A program made the position numbers and the translations under genes. The notes below the pieces were generated by a model, which was given only the letters and a program-made list of their open reading frames with translations, ran no database searches and had not been told where the DNA came from. 64,000 nt of DNA from Phaeovulum molybdatiresistens (GTDB lineage Bacteria > Pseudomonadota > Alphaproteobacteria > Rhodobacterales > Rhodobacteraceae): NCBI RefSeq assembly GCF_023544865.1, contig NZ_JAMJFX010000001.1, forward strand, positions 310,001 to 374,000. Direction: 5' to 3'. This document shows positions 39,769 to 48,418 of this stretch, piece by piece; the stretch's first letter is position 1, and each line of letters opens with the position of its first letter.

Positions 39769-40506
39769 ATGCGGTTGAAGGACAAGACGGCAATCGTGAC
39801 CGGCGGGGCTTCGGGGTTCGGGGCCGGGATCGCGCGGCGCTTTGCCGCCGAAGGCGCGCAGGTCATGGTGGCCGACATCAGCCCCGCCGCGCAAGCGCTT
39901 GCCGATGAGATCGGCGGGCTAGCCTGGACCGTGGACGTCAGCCGGGATGCGGATGTGGCCGCGATGGCCCGCGCCGCAGCCGACAGATGGGGCGGGCTGG
40001 ACATTCTGGTGAACAACGCCGGCATCACGCACCTGCCGCAACCGATGGAAGACGTGACCGAGGCCGAATTCGACCGGGTGCTTGCCGTGAACGCGAAATC
40101 GGTCTTTCTGACCGCGCGCCACATCGTGCCGATGATGAAGGCCGCCGGGCGCGGCGCGATCCTGAATGTCGCCTCGACCGCCGGGGTCAGCCCGCGCCCG
40201 CGGCTTAGTTGGTACAATGCCTCGAAGGGCTGGATGATCACGGCGACGCGCACGATGGCGGTGGAACTGGCGCCCTTTGGCGTGCGCGTCAACGCCATCA
40301 ATCCGGTCGCCGGCGAAACACCGCTGCTGAAATCCTTCATGGGTGAGGACACGCCGGACATGCGGGCAAAGTTCCTGTCAAGCATTCCGATCGGCCGGTT
40401 CTCGACGCCCGAAGACATGGCTGCGGCGGCGCTATACCTGTGTTCGGATGAGGCCTCGATGGTGACAGGCGTGGCGCTGGAGGTCGATGGCGGGCGCTGC
40501 ATCTGA
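39769..40506 (+). CDS. short-chain dehydrogenase/reductase
   Basis: The 245-residue protein has the classical SDR marks: cofactor loop TGGASGFGAGIA (residues 12-23), NNAG (about 85-88), catalytic Ser in NVASTAG, Tyr/Lys in SWYNASKG, and a C-terminal DGGRCI. ATG 39769 follows GAAGGA; a TTG two codons earlier is not needed. It lies between two dispersed repeats, downstream of the transporter operon. Substrate unknown. Confidence 0.9.
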   Translation: MRLKDKTAIVTGGASGFGAGIARRFAAEGAQVMVADISPAAQALADEIGGLAWTVDVSRDADVAAMARAAADRWGGLDILVNNAGITHLPQPMEDVTEAEFDRVLAVNAKSVFLTARHIVPMMKAAGRGAILNVASTAGVSPRPRLSWYNASKGWMITATRTMAVELAPFGVRVNAINPVAGETPLLKSFMGEDTPDMRAKFLSSIPIGRFSTPEDMAAAALYLCSDEASMVTGVALEVDGGRCI

Positions 40507-40514
40507 GGGCGGCG

Positions 40515-40599
40515 GGGGGGGCGCTGCCCCCCGGCATTGCAGCCCCCGTGACGGGGGCCGCAACGCGCCCCCCGAGGTATTTGTGGCAAGATGAAAGGA
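40515..40599 (+). repeat. dispersed intergenic repeat, locus 8, providing a ribosome-binding site
   Basis: Hairpin GGGGGGCGCTGCCCCCC (40515-40532 region), a second hairpin CCCCCGTGACGGGGG (40543-40557), then forward module B (40568-40599). The terminal GATGAAAGGA of B lies 7 bases before ATG 40606 and is the best ribosome-binding site for the S58 peptidase gene. Confidence 0.75.
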
Positions 40600-40605
40600 C
40601 AATGG

Positions 40606-41598
40606 ATGAAGCCCGGCAGGCGCAACCTGATCACCGATGTCGAGGGCCTTCTGGTCGGCAATGCGCAGGACGGGGATCTGCGCAGCGGGGCCACGGTGCT
40701 TGTGGGCGCCCGCCCCTTCACGGCGGCGGTTCATGTGATGGGCGGCGCGCCCGGCACGCGCGAAACCGACCTTCTGGCGCCGGACCGTCTGGTGCAAGAG
40801 GTGGACGCGCTGGTTCTGTCAGGCGGATCGGCGTTCGGGCTGGACGCGGCTTCGGGCGTTGCCGAGGGACTGCGCGCCATGGGGCGGGGCTTTGCCGTTG
40901 GGGATATGCGCGTGCCGATCGTGCCGGGGGCGATCCTGTTCGATCTGCTCAATGGCGGCGACAAGGGCTGGACGGAAAACCCCTATGGTCGGCTGGGCCG
41001 GGAGGCGCTGAACGACGCGCGCCCGGATTTTGCGATCGGGTCGGTTGGCGCGGGATGTGGCGCAATGACGGGGGATCTGAAGGGGGGACTGGGGTCCGCC
41101 TCGGCGGTTCTGGACAGCGGGGTGACGGTGGGCGCGCTGGTCGCGGTCAATGCGCTAGGGTCGGTTGTGATGGGCGAGGGGCCGCAATTCTGGGCCGCGC
41201 CCTGGGAAATGGCCAGCGAATTCGGCGGGCTTGGGCCCGGCACCGCCCCCGCGCCGGGGCATGAGCCGACGCCCGCAAAACGGATGGGCGAGGCAACAAC
41301 GATCGCCATTGTCGCCACAGATGCAGCGCTGACACAGGCGCAGGCCCAGCGCATGGCGGTGGCCGCGCATGACGGCATGGCGCGCGCGATCGTGCCCAGC
41401 CACACGCCGCTGGATGGCGATCTGGTCTTTGCCGTGGCCACCGGCGCGAGGCCCCTGGCCGATCCGCTGGCGGGATCCTTCGCGCTGGGCCATGCCGCCG
41501 CCTGCTGTCTGGCCCGGGCCATCGCCCGGGCGGTTCACGCCGCCACGCCGATGCCCGGCGATCTGCAACCGGCCTGGCGGGCGCGGTTCAGCCGATGA
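40606..41598 (+). CDS. S58 family peptidase (DmpA/NylC type)
   Basis: The 330-residue protein belongs to the self-processing N-terminal-nucleophile peptidases. The segment GEATTIAIVATDA (about residues 228-240) corresponds to the maturation site, with a Thr likely as nucleophile; LSGGSAFGLDAASGV and GSVGAGCGAMTGDLKGG are further family marks. Members cleave N-terminal residues or cyclic/beta peptides. It follows the SDR gene and overlaps the end of the convergent hydrolase gene by 11 bases. ATG 40606 is used because of the GAAAGGA tail of the repeat. Confidence 0.85.
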   Translation: MKPGRRNLITDVEGLLVGNAQDGDLRSGATVLVGARPFTAAVHVMGGAPGTRETDLLAPDRLVQEVDALVLSGGSAFGLDAASGVAEGLRAMGRGFAVGDMRVPIVPGAILFDLLNGGDKGWTENPYGRLGREALNDARPDFAIGSVGAGCGAMTGDLKGGLGSASAVLDSGVTVGALVAVNALGSVVMGEGPQFWAAPWEMASEFGGLGPGTAPAPGHEPTPAKRMGEATTIAIVATDAALTQAQAQRMAVAAHDGMARAIVPSHTPLDGDLVFAVATGARPLADPLAGSFALGHAAACCLARAIARAVHAATPMPGDLQPAWRARFSR

Positions 41599-42370
41599 AG
41601 GCCGACAGAAGGGGGGACGGACCCAGCAACCCCTCGATCACGTCGAAATGGTGCCGGCCGGTGTCGATTGTCAGCGGGCAGGCCCAGGCCTCTGCCAGCC
41701 AGCGCGCCTGATCCAGGAAGGCGGGACGTTCGGCACCGCCCACCCAGACATGCACCGCAGCGCCGGACCGGGGGCGCAGATGCAGCGGGCTTTCGGCCCG
41801 CGCCTCGGCCGCATCGATCCGCAGATCGGCGTTCATCGTGGTCCGCATCAGCGGCGCCAGATCCGACAGGGGCGAGATCGGCACGACACGCGCGATGCGG
41901 GCCGCGACCGCTTCGGGCAGCGGCGGATCTTCACAGGCCAGCCGCGCGACCAGATGGCCACCGGCCGAATGCCCCGCCAGATGGATCGGCCCCGCGACCT
42001 GGTCCGCCAGCACCGTCACCGCCGCGCCCAGCTGCCGCGTGATCCCGGCCAACCGCGCCTGCGGCGCCAGCGTGTAGGCCGGCATCGCCACCGCCCAGCC
42101 CGCCGCCAGCGCGCCCGCCGCCAGATGCGCGAAATCCTCGGGCGAGAAGCGCAGCCAGTAACCGCCATGCACGATCACCGCCAGCCCCCGCGCGCCACCT
42201 GCGGGTTGCCAAAGCCAGGCCCATTCGCGCGCGGCCCGGCCATAGACGATCCGCCGGGGCGGGTGGGCTGCGCAAAAGGCCCCTGCCGCCGCCCGCCAGC
42301 GCGCCGGATAGGCCCCGCCATCCGGGATATGGGCCGCATTGGCATAGGCATCATCCAGATCTGTGGTCAT
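41588..42370 (-). CDS. alpha/beta hydrolase, kynurenine-formamidase-like
   Basis: The 260-residue hydrolase has HGGYW (residues 68-72, oxyanion loop) and the nucleophile elbow GHSAGG with S135, and a C-terminal His in RHHFDVIE. HGGYW together with this size is typical of the eukaryote-like kynurenine formamidase/arylformamidase group, but other esterases share it. ATG 42370 is used. It is divergent from the semialdehyde dehydrogenase gene and convergent with the S58 peptidase gene. Confidence 0.8.
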   Translation of the reverse strand: MTTDLDDAYANAAHIPDGGAYPARWRAAAGAFCAAHPPRRIVYGRAAREWAWLWQPAGGARGLAVIVHGGYWLRFSPEDFAHLAAGALAAGWAVAMPAYTLAPQARLAGITRQLGAAVTVLADQVAGPIHLAGHSAGGHLVARLACEDPPLPEAVAARIARVVPISPLSDLAPLMRTTMNADLRIDAAEARAESPLHLRPRSGAAVHVWVGGAERPAFLDQARWLAEAWACPLTIDTGRHHFDVIEGLLGPSPLLSAFIG

Positions 42371-42457
42371 CGTCGTCCCCCTTCCGTCTCGCTGGCGGGA
42401 TGGACTTTGCCCCCACCGCATGGTTCCTTCCTACCATACCCAGGGAGGGAGGAAATC

Positions 42458-43936
42458 ATGCTTGATACCGCGACCGATCTACGATCGCTGCTGAAGGACC
42501 CGACATTGCTGGCCACACGCGCCTATGTTGCCGGCGAATGGATCGCGGCCGACGACGGATCGACCTTTGCCGTCACCAACCCCGCGCGCGGCGATGTGAT
42601 CTGCGAAGTGCCCAACCTTGGCCGCGCCGAGACCGCCCGCGCGATCGAAGCGGCGCGGATCGCGATGAAGGACTGGGCCGCGCGCACCGGCAAGGAACGC
42701 GCCGCCGTGCTGCGCCGCTGGTTTGAGCTGATGATGGAGAACCAGGACGATCTGGGCGCAATCCTGACCGCCGAAATGGGCAAGCCGCTGGCCGAGGCCA
42801 AGGGCGAGATCGCCTATGGCGCCAGCTTCATCGAATGGTTCGGCGAAGAGGCCAAGCGCATTTACGGCGAAACCATCCCCGGCCACATGCGCGACAAGCG
42901 CATCACGGTGATCAAGCAGCCGATCGGCGTGGTAGGCTCGATCACGCCGTGGAACTTTCCCAATGCGATGATCACGCGCAAATGCGGCCCGGCGCTGGCG
43001 GTGGGTTGCGGCTTTGTCGCGCGGCCCGCTGCGGAAACGCCGCTGTCGGCGCTGGCCCTGGCGGTGCTGGGGGAACGCGCCGGCCTGCCCAAGGGGATCT
43101 TCTCGGTCATCACCTCAAAGCGGTCGTCGGACATCGGCAAGGAGTTCTGCGAAAACCCCACCGTGCGCAAGCTGACCTTCACCGGATCCACCGAGGTCGG
43201 GCGCATCCTGATGCGGCAGGCCGCCGATCAGGTGATGAAATGCTCGATGGAACTGGGCGGCAACGCGCCCTTCATCGTGTTCGACGATGCCGATCTGGAT
43301 GCGGCGGTGGAAGGGGCGATGGCCTCAAAGTTCCGCAACAACGGCCAGACCTGCGTCTGCGCCAACCGCCTCTATGTGCAGGCCGGGGTCTATGACGCCT
43401 TCGCCGCGAAATTGGCCGCGGCAGTGGAGAAGCTGAAGGTCGGCGACGGGCTTAAGGACGGCGTGACCACCGGCCCGCTGGTCAACATGGCGGCCGTGGA
43501 AAAGGTCGAAGAACATATTGCCGACGCGCTGGCCAAGGGCGGGGAAATCGTGACCGGCGGCAAACGCCATGAACTGGGTGGGTCATTCTTTGAACCCACC
43601 GTCGTGGCCAATGTCACCGATGCAATGCTGGTCACGAACGAGGAAACCTTCGGCCCCCTTGCCCCCCTGTTCCGTTTCGAGACCGAGGAAGAGGTGATCG
43701 AAAAGGCCAATGCCACGATCTTCGGCCTTGCCAGCTATTTCTATGCCCGCGACATCGGCCGCATCACCCGCGTTCAGGAAGGGCTTGAATACGGCATCGT
43801 CGGGGTCAACACCGGCATCATCTCGACCGAGGTGGCGCCGTTTGGCGGGGTCAAGCAATCGGGGCTGGGGCGCGAAGGATCGCACCACGGGACCGAGGAT
43901 TACCTGGAGATGAAATACATCTGCCTGTCGATCTGA
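42458..43936 (+). CDS. gabD: NAD(P)-dependent succinate-semialdehyde dehydrogenase
   Basis: The 492-residue enzyme aligns by eye along its length with E. coli GabD (PWNFPNAMITRK, LELGGNAPFIVFDDADLD-type segment, FRNNGQTCVCANRLYV, GLGREGSHHG). Nucleophile C299 and base E265 are present. The conserved Lys before the Pro-Ala in the cofactor site is Arg (R189, VARPAAETP). ATG 42458 follows GGGAGG. It completes a route from amine or aminobutyrate compounds to succinate; the first gene of that route, a transaminase, is not in the window. Confidence 0.93.
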   Translation: MLDTATDLRSLLKDPTLLATRAYVAGEWIAADDGSTFAVTNPARGDVICEVPNLGRAETARAIEAARIAMKDWAARTGKERAAVLRRWFELMMENQDDLGAILTAEMGKPLAEAKGEIAYGASFIEWFGEEAKRIYGETIPGHMRDKRITVIKQPIGVVGSITPWNFPNAMITRKCGPALAVGCGFVARPAAETPLSALALAVLGERAGLPKGIFSVITSKRSSDIGKEFCENPTVRKLTFTGSTEVGRILMRQAADQVMKCSMELGGNAPFIVFDDADLDAAVEGAMASKFRNNGQTCVCANRLYVQAGVYDAFAAKLAAAVEKLKVGDGLKDGVTTGPLVNMAAVEKVEEHIADALAKGGEIVTGGKRHELGGSFFEPTVVANVTDAMLVTNEETFGPLAPLFRFETEEEVIEKANATIFGLASYFYARDIGRITRVQEGLEYGIVGVNTGIISTEVAPFGGVKQSGLGREGSHHGTEDYLEMKYICLSI

Positions 43937-43946
43937 TGCGTCGCGC

Positions 43947-44062
43947 GGGGGCTCTGCCCCCGCACCCCCGGAGTATTTTCGCCAAGAAGAAGGATCGTGC
44001 CGCCTTCTTCTTAGTCAAAATACTCCGGGGGGAGTCCGCAGGACGGGGGGGCAGCGCCCCCC
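43947..44062. repeat. dispersed intergenic repeat, locus 9 (long hairpin)
   Basis: GGGGGC-TCT-GCCCCC (43947-43961), forward B (43965-43993), reverse B (44001-44032) and a further GGGGGGC-AGC-GCCCCCC hairpin (44046-44062). The opposed B modules give a nearly perfect stem of about 28 bases with a short loop. Lying between two convergent genes it is the best candidate for a bidirectional terminator in the family. Confidence 0.8.
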
Positions 44063-44076
44063 TTGGCGGTCACCGT

Positions 44077-44661
44077 CTAGCCACCGACCGAGGTGCCGCG
44101 CGCCGTTGCCGTCTTGCCAAAGCCGCCGCGGCTTGCCACATCGGCGCGGGTCATGGGCGGCTTGCCGATGGTGGCGGGGGCCTTCGTGAAGGCATTTGTG
44201 GACAGCTTGCCCGATGCCGTGTTGGAACTGATCGCGGTGCCGCCGGGGGTGGCAAAGCGGCCTTCGCCGGTCTTGACCAACGGCTGGCTCATCACCCCGC
44301 GCCCGCCGCCCAGCATTGAGCCGAGCATGTAACCCGCCAGCAAGGGCAGGAAGGAAAAGCCCCCGCCGCCCTGGGCCTGCACCGCCGGATCGCCACCGCA
44401 AGCGCCTGCGCCATGTTCGGCCTCGCACAGTTCCAGGCTTTCATAGCGCGGCGCGGTTTCCAGATGGGTGGCCTGGGCCTCGGCGAAGGCCGTGTCGCAA
44501 TCGGCCTCGGAGAAGAAGAAGTCGTTCTCGCTCGCGGCGGCCTTACAGCTTTGCACATCCGGGAAGGCGCGCGCGTCTGTTTCCTGCTCCTTGCAGGCCG
44601 ATAGCCCAAAGGCGGCCGCGCCCAGAAGGGCGATTGCCACGGATTTCGAACGTTTCCTCAT
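44077..44661 (-). CDS. DUF1190 family lipoprotein (YgiB-like)
   Basis: The 194-residue protein has a lipoprotein signal (LLGAAAFGLSAC, lipid Cys near residue 23), four further cysteines in the N-terminal half (SC, DC, LC, AC), a glycine-rich middle and a Ser/Thr-rich tail, as in the YgiB/DUF1190 family. It follows the YgiC-like gene by 11 bases on the same strand, the same pairing as ygiBC of enterobacteria, though in reversed order. Function unknown; envelope location inferred. Confidence 0.82.
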   Translation of the reverse strand: MRKRSKSVAIALLGAAAFGLSACKEQETDARAFPDVQSCKAAASENDFFFSEADCDTAFAEAQATHLETAPRYESLELCEAEHGAGACGGDPAVQAQGGGGFSFLPLLAGYMLGSMLGGGRGVMSQPLVKTGEGRFATPGGTAISSNTASGKLSTNAFTKAPATIGKPPMTRADVASRGGFGKTATARGTSVGG

Positions 44662-44672
44662 CGCGTCCTCCT

Positions 44673-45842
44673 TCAGGGCAGGATGTAATGCGGCTTGAAC
44701 CGCGACAGGTTCTGGGTGATGCGGCTGCGGTCTTCGCGCAGGCCGATGCCCACGCAGTTATGCCCGACGATCCACGCGCCGATCACCGGGCGAAAGCCAT
44801 CCAGGACCGGCAGGGGCTGATAGGCCTGCACGATGCGGGCGCCGCCATAGGTCGTGTCACCGGCGGCTTCGACGATCTGACCGCCCGAGAGAATTTCGAC
44901 CGAGGCGCCTTCGCGCGAAAAGACCGGTTTGATCACGCGATTGACGAACAGGTCGGCGTCGGCGCTGGCCAGATCGGCCTCGAACACCGCGGGCAGCAGG
45001 TTGGGGTGGCCGGGGAACATCTGCCACAGCATCGGCAGGATTGCCTTGTTCGACACCAGCGCCTTCCAGGGCGGTTCCACGAACCGACAGCCCGAGGGCA
45101 CGACATGGGCGGCGAAATCGTCGCGCAGCAGGTCTTCCCAGGGGTAGAGCTTGAACAGCGATCCGATCACCCGACTTTCGGCATCGGCGAACTGGCCCTC
45201 GGTCGTCAGGCCGATCTGTTCCAGGTCGGTGTAATGGGCGCCCAGCCCGGCCTCGCGCGCGGCCCAGGCCAAGGCCTCGACCGTGGCGTAATCTTCGGGC
45301 TGGTTCACCATGGCGGCGAAATGCACCTCGGTCCCACGGGCGAAAATCTCGGCGAACCGGGCCACCAGGGCCTCATGGATACCGTTGAACTGATCGGCGC
45401 CTTCGGGCAGCACGCCCGCCGCAACCTGCTGTTCCAGCCAAAGCCACTGGAACGCGGCGCTTTCATACAGCGCGGTCGGCGTGTCGGCGTTATATTCCAA
45501 CAGCTTCGCCGGACCCTGCCCATCATAGGCCAGATCCATCCGGCCATAAAGTTCGGGTTCCCCCGCGCGCCAGCTATCGGCGACCAGATCCCAATGCGCG
45601 CGCGGAATTTCCATCCGCGCCATCAGCGCCTCGGACGCGACAATCCGGTCCACCGCCTCGCGCGTCAGGGCATGCAGGTCGGTGGCGGGGTCCTCGATGT
45701 CGCGCTCGATCTGGTCCAGCGTGAATTCATAGGCCGAGGTTTCATCCCAGTAGGGTTCACCATACATGTCGGCAAAGGTGAAACCCAATTCCTTGGCCTG
45801 GTCGCGCCAGTCCGGCCGTTCGGGCAGGGCAATCCTGCGCAT
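44673..45842 (-). CDS. glutathionylspermidine-synthase-family ATP-grasp protein (YgiC-like)
   Basis: The 389-residue protein matches the C-terminal synthetase half of glutathionylspermidine synthase (YjfC/YgiC group). Recognisable pieces are LLEYNADTPT, EPPWKALVSNKAILPMLW and GGARIVQAYQPLP. The group has the ATP-grasp fold; its small members probably ligate peptides or amines but activity is unproven. ATG 45842 (MRRIALPERPDW) has GGAAGGG at good spacing. It is the first gene of the pair with the DUF1190 lipoprotein gene. Confidence 0.88.
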   Translation of the reverse strand: MRRIALPERPDWRDQAKELGFTFADMYGEPYWDETSAYEFTLDQIERDIEDPATDLHALTREAVDRIVASEALMARMEIPRAHWDLVADSWRAGEPELYGRMDLAYDGQGPAKLLEYNADTPTALYESAAFQWLWLEQQVAAGVLPEGADQFNGIHEALVARFAEIFARGTEVHFAAMVNQPEDYATVEALAWAAREAGLGAHYTDLEQIGLTTEGQFADAESRVIGSLFKLYPWEDLLRDDFAAHVVPSGCRFVEPPWKALVSNKAILPMLWQMFPGHPNLLPAVFEADLASADADLFVNRVIKPVFSREGASVEILSGGQIVEAAGDTTYGGARIVQAYQPLPVLDGFRPVIGAWIVGHNCVGIGLREDRSRITQNLSRFKPHYILP

Positions 45843-45895
45843 GTCCATCCCTTCCCGCAAGATGGCCCGGGCGCGGACACCCGGGCCAATGCCGC

Positions 45896-46663
45896 TTAGC
45901 GGTTGTCTTCGTCTTCGTCTTCGCCCTCGCCCTCATCGGCATCGGGCAGGTTGAAGAAGCTGTCTGCATCCGAGAAATCGCGCGGATGGGCTTCCTCTTC
46001 CTCGGGGGTGCCCAGCGTGAAGTTTTCCAGCCCCTGGATCGCGGTGGGCAGGCGCGGTTCGGTGCCCATGGCCAGGCTTTGCTCGGTCGAGACCAGCTTG
46101 CGCCGTTCATCATCGGTCATCAGCCCGCCTTCGGCGGCCTTCTTCTTGGCGGCCTTCTGCACCTCGGCATCCAGTTCGGACTGGCGGCACAGGCCCAGCG
46201 CGACCGGGTCGATCGGGGTCATGCTGGCGATGTTCCAATGCGTGCGTTCGCGGATCGTCTGGATCGTGGGCTTGGTGGTGCCCACCAGGCGGGCGATCTG
46301 CGCATCGGCCAGTTCGGGGTGAAACTTGACCAGCCACAGGATCGCGTTGGGCCGGTCCTGGCGCTTGGACAGCGGGGTGTAGCGCGGGCCGCGGCGCTTG
46401 TCCTCGCCGGCCGAGGCGGGGTTGTATTTCAAACGCAGCTTGTAGAGCGGGTCTTTCTCGCCCTTTTCAATCTCTCTCGGGTCCAGCTGGTTCGAGCCGA
46501 CCGGATCGAACCCCTTCACCCCTGCCGCCACGTCGCCATCGGCGATGCCCTGCACCTCCAGTTCATGCATGCCGCAGAAATCCGCGATCTGCTTGAAGGT
46601 CAGCGTCGTATTGTCCACCAGCCAGACCGCGGTCGCCTTGGCCATCAGGGGCTTGTTCGTCAT
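45896..46663 (-). CDS. DUF1013 family regulator (TrcR-like cell-cycle regulator)
   Basis: The 255-residue protein belongs to DUF1013, conserved and often essential in Alphaproteobacteria. It starts MTNKPLMAKATAVWLVDNT (an HTH-like N-terminal region), contains a second helix-turn-helix-like stretch (ADAQIARLVGTTKPTIQTI, about residues 118-136), and ends in an acidic tail of Glu/Asp repeats. ATG 46663 follows AAAGGA; a start at 46672 is possible. The acidic tail is encoded by tandem GAC/GAA-rich codons. Divergent from the RNase T2 gene. Confidence 0.85.
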   Translation of the reverse strand: MTNKPLMAKATAVWLVDNTTLTFKQIADFCGMHELEVQGIADGDVAAGVKGFDPVGSNQLDPREIEKGEKDPLYKLRLKYNPASAGEDKRRGPRYTPLSKRQDRPNAILWLVKFHPELADAQIARLVGTTKPTIQTIRERTHWNIASMTPIDPVALGLCRQSELDAEVQKAAKKKAAEGGLMTDDERRKLVSTEQSLAMGTEPRLPTAIQGLENFTLGTPEEEEAHPRDFSDADSFFNLPDADEGEGEDEDEDNR

Positions 46664-46740
46664 CGGAGCCATCCTTTACAAATCTCTCCCGTGCCGTGAA
46701 ATCGGCTGCGACCCCGGGTGCCTCCCTCGGTCGCGGTCCA

Positions 46741-46769
46741 TTTCGGAAGGGGAATTGGGTCGCTATATA
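46741..46769 (+). promoter_or_regulatory. weak promoter candidate for the RNase T2 gene
   Basis: TATATA (46764-46769) is a good -10 box; TTTCGG (46741-46746) at 17 bases is a poor -35. It would give a leader of about 25 bases. Confidence 0.35.
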
Positions 46770-46798
46770 GTGCCGAACGTGACCGGAGGGAAGAGAAA

Positions 46799-47431
46799 AT
46801 GATCCGAGCCGCCCTTGTGGCATTGATGCTGGCCCTGCCCGCCTGGGCCGAGGGCGAACGGGCCGGCGATTTCGACTATTACCTTCTGGCGCTGTCCTGG
46901 TCGCCCGGCTGGTGCGCCACCACGGGCGATGCCCGCGACGCAGATCAGTGCCATCCGCGCCACTACCACAGCTTTGTCCTGCACGGGCTTTGGCCGCAAT
47001 ATGACCTTGGTTGGCCATCCTACTGCCGCACCGGGGAACGCGACCCGACGCGCGCGCAGACCGCCGCAATGGCCGATGTCATGGGATCGGCGGGGCTGGC
47101 CTGGCATCAGTGGAAGAAACACGGCCGCTGCACCGGCCTGTCGGCAGAGGGCTATTTTGCCACCGCACGCGCCGCCTATGACAGCATCGTCATCCCCGAG
47201 GTCTTTGCCCGCCTGAACCGCGATGTGAAGCTGCCCGCCAGCGTCGTCGAGGACGCCTTCATCGAGGCGAACCCGGGGCTGTCGCGCAACATGATCACCA
47301 TCACCTGCGACCAGGGCCGCATCCAGGAGGCGCGGATCTGCCTGACCCGCGACCTGAGCCCCCGGCCCTGCGGCGCAGACACGATCCGCGATTGCCGGAG
47401 GCGCGATGCCCTGATGGAGGCGGTGCGCTGA
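46799..47431 (+). CDS. RNase T2 family ribonuclease
   Basis: The 210-residue exported protein has a short signal peptide (MIRAALVALMLALPAWA) and both catalytic boxes of RNase T2: CAS1 HGLWPQ (H62) and CAS2 HQWKKHGRC (H108, preceded by K107). The family cleaves RNA via 2',3'-cyclic phosphates in the periplasm or outside. Several cysteine pairs (CATT, CHPRH, YCRTG, RCTG, CDQG, CLTR, PCG, DC) fit disulfides. The CAS2 box has Gln where many members have Glu (HEW). ATG 46799 follows GGAGGG. Confidence 0.92.
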   Translation: MIRAALVALMLALPAWAEGERAGDFDYYLLALSWSPGWCATTGDARDADQCHPRHYHSFVLHGLWPQYDLGWPSYCRTGERDPTRAQTAAMADVMGSAGLAWHQWKKHGRCTGLSAEGYFATARAAYDSIVIPEVFARLNRDVKLPASVVEDAFIEANPGLSRNMITITCDQGRIQEARICLTRDLSPRPCGADTIRDCRRRDALMEAVR

Positions 47432-48418
47432 TCAGCGCACCCGCAAGGCGATCTTGCCAATATGGGCGTTGCTTTCCATGCGCGCATGGGCGGCAGCGGC
47501 CTGATCCAGCGGGAATTCGCTGTCATGCACCACGCGCAGCTTGCCCGCCTGGACCATAGGCCAGACATGGGCGCGCAGGTCCGCCGCGATGGCCGCCTTG
47601 GCCACATCGGATTGCGGGCGCAGCGTTGACCCGGTGATCGACAGACGGCGCAACATGACCTGGGCAAAGTTGATCTCGGCCTTGGGGCTTTCCAGGAAGG
47701 CGATGAAAACCAGCCGCCCGTCATCGGCCAGGGCCTTGATATCGCGCGAAATATAGCTGCCGCCGACCATGTCCAGGATCAGGTTAGCCCCACCCTCGGC
47801 GCGCAGAACGTCGACGAAATCGGCCTGCCGATAGTTGATCGCGGTGGCGCCAAGCGCTTCGCAGGCCGCGCATTTCTCGGCCGATCCGGCGGTGGCAAAG
47901 ACCCGCGCGCCAAGCGCCGTGGCGATCTGGATCGCGGTGGTGCCGATGCCCGAAGACCCGCCATGCACCAAGAACCGTTCGCCCGCCTTCAGCCCGCCCC
48001 GCGTCACCACATTGGACCAGACGGTGAAGCAGGTTTCGGGCAGGCAGGCGGCTGATTTCAGGTCGATCCCCTCAGGAACCGGCAGCGCATGGGCGGCCGG
48101 ACAGGTGGCATATTCGGCATAGCCGCCGCCCGGCAACAGCGCGCAGACCCGGTCACCCACGGCCCAGCCACTGACGCCGGGGCCAATGGCCGCGACAAGG
48201 CCCGCCGCCTCAAGCCCCGGCAGATCCGAAGCGCCGGGCGGCGCCTTGTAGGCCCCGGCGCGTTGCAGGGCATCGGGACGGTTGACGCCTGCGTAATGCA
48301 CCTCGATCAGGATTTCCCCGGCACCGGGCACCGGAACCGGGCGCGCGGCGGGGCGCAACACCTCGGGTCCGCCCGCACCAGCAATTTCCACCACGCGCAT
48401 CTGTTCCGGCAACGTCAT
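47432..48418 (-). CDS. NAD(P)H quinone oxidoreductase, PIG3/QOR type
   Basis: The 328-residue protein is a zinc-free medium-chain dehydrogenase/reductase: N-terminal GroES-like domain (VHYAGVNRPDALQRAG, PGLEAAGLV) and a nucleotide-binding domain (LVHGGSSGIGTTAIQIA). It probably reduces quinones with NADPH. Its start overlaps the COQ9 stop by 4 bases, linking the gene to ubiquinone metabolism. It ends back to back with the convergent RNase T2 gene (47431/47432). Confidence 0.92.
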   Translation of the reverse strand: MTLPEQMRVVEIAGAGGPEVLRPAARPVPVPGAGEILIEVHYAGVNRPDALQRAGAYKAPPGASDLPGLEAAGLVAAIGPGVSGWAVGDRVCALLPGGGYAEYATCPAAHALPVPEGIDLKSAACLPETCFTVWSNVVTRGGLKAGERFLVHGGSSGIGTTAIQIATALGARVFATAGSAEKCAACEALGATAINYRQADFVDVLRAEGGANLILDMVGGSYISRDIKALADDGRLVFIAFLESPKAEINFAQVMLRRLSITGSTLRPQSDVAKAAIAADLRAHVWPMVQAGKLRVVHDSEFPLDQAAAAHARMESNAHIGKIALRVR

